Assembly: GCA_018697195.1 (NCBI GenBank)
Contig: CM031858.1
Location: forward strand, 76,289,102 to 76,353,101
Direction of reading: 5' to 3'
DNA from: Certhia americana
Lineage: Eukaryota; Chordata; Aves; Passeriformes; Certhiidae
DNA: 64,000 nucleotides
Positions 63,444-64,000 of this stretch are shown here, one piece after another. A model generated the notes under the pieces. That model was not told the origin of the DNA, made no database searches, and was given only the letters and a program-made list of their open reading frames with translations. The translations under genes were made by a program, and so were the position numbers. Positions within the stretch are counted from its first letter, which is position 1. Every line of letters begins with the position of its first letter.

Positions 63444-64000
63444 TGTAATAGTTTGCAGGCCAGGTTTCGGTAGTGGGGGGCTACAGAGGTGGCTTTTGTG
63501 AGAAGCTTCTGGAAGCTTCCTCTATGTCTAGCAGAGCCAGTGTCAACCACCTCCACGAGAGATGTGCTCCTGGTCAAGGCCAGGCCAATCAGGAATGGTG
63601 GTAACACCTTCATGATAATATCATTAAGAGACAGAAACAAAATGTGGTTGTATAGTTGTAGTTGCTGCCAGAGAAGAGTGGGGTGAGCATATGTGAGAGG
63701 GAGAACACCACACACACCAAGGTCAGTGCAGAAGGAAGAAGAGGAAGTGCTCCAGGCACTGGAACTGAGATTCCCCTGCAGTCTGTGGTGCAGACCATGG
63801 TGAGGCAGCCAGGCCCCTGCAGCCCATGAAGGTCAGTGGAGATGCAGGAATCTGCCTGCAGCCCATGAAAGAGACCCACTCCAGAACAGGTGGATGCCTG
63901 AGAAGAGACTGCGACCCTGTGGGAAGCATCTGCTGGAAGAGAATCCTGGCAGGGACTGCTGACCAGTGGAGAGAAAAGCCCACTCTCGAGCAGGTTTCCT
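63444..64000 (+). mobile_element. ERVL-type LTR, sense, cut by window end
   Basis: The sequence starts TGTAATAGTTTGC and aligns with the 37158 copy over 'aggccaggttt', 'ggctacagaggtggcttttg' and 'tgagaagcttctgg'. It also shares the CCAAT word GGCCAATCAG (63583-63592), and its R region carries repeated 'cagcccatgaa' and 'tggatgcctgagaagagact' blocks. The window ends before the poly(A) region, so solo LTR and full provirus cannot be distinguished. Frames at 63392-63983 lie within this repeat. Confidence 0.82.

Noticed and set aside
63392..63983. Three overlapping minus-strand frames of 86-107 codons
   Set aside because: All fall on the antisense strand of the right-edge ERVL-type LTR, which is GC-richer and so lacks stop codons by composition.
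1..64000. CRISPR arrays, operons, ribosome binding sites and other prokaryotic features
   Set aside because: The CR1 and LTR content shows vertebrate nuclear DNA; no regularly spaced identical repeats are present.

Overview
This 64 kb window looks like vertebrate nuclear DNA, most probably from a bird. It is strongly AT-rich, with long A and T runs and stop codons dense in every frame. Two kinds of repeat carry the identification. The first is CR1 LINE fragments whose 3' end is the (ATTCTRTG) motif. The second is LTRs with TG...CA ends that I recognise as avian ERVL-type. Several LTRs resemble families common in songbirds, but I cannot name the species.

I found no convincing host gene: no exon chain with splice sites, no recognisable domain, no tRNA or rRNA, and no CpG-rich promoter. 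The longest open frames (up to 138 codons) lie inside LTRs or look like chance. The window is best read as a gene desert or a large intron seeded with dead retroelements.

Layout: a solo LTR with perfect ends and a 5-bp target duplication (188-902); AT-rich unique DNA (903-13808) with a non-repetitive stretch at 11810-12560 that could be a conserved regulatory element; a small GC-richer island (13809-14090) and a doubtful antisense LTR (14500-15140); an antisense ERVL-type LTR (19591-20310) with a CR1 tail nested inside it; unique DNA with a near-perfect hairpin (22734-22774) and a G-quadruplex tract (26571-26599); an antisense CR1 (28270-29210) with broken reverse-transcriptase coding and an internal deletion; a long sense LTR of the same ERVL-type family (37158-38157); unique DNA with a 47-nt A run; a large inverted duplication (arms 50108-50609 and 53544-54045, about 97% identical) whose inner edges lie at or near LTR remnants; unique DNA with simple repeats; and at the right end an old CR1 followed by a third long copy of the ERVL-type LTR, cut by the window edge.

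Nothing here is a working multi-gene system. The most notable structural item is the 2 x 502-bp inverted repeat at 50.1-54.0 kb. Next are the hairpin at 22.7 kb, the G4 tract, and two candidate conserved non-coding stretches. All alignments were done by eye, so LTR and CR1 edges are approximate unless exact ends are described.
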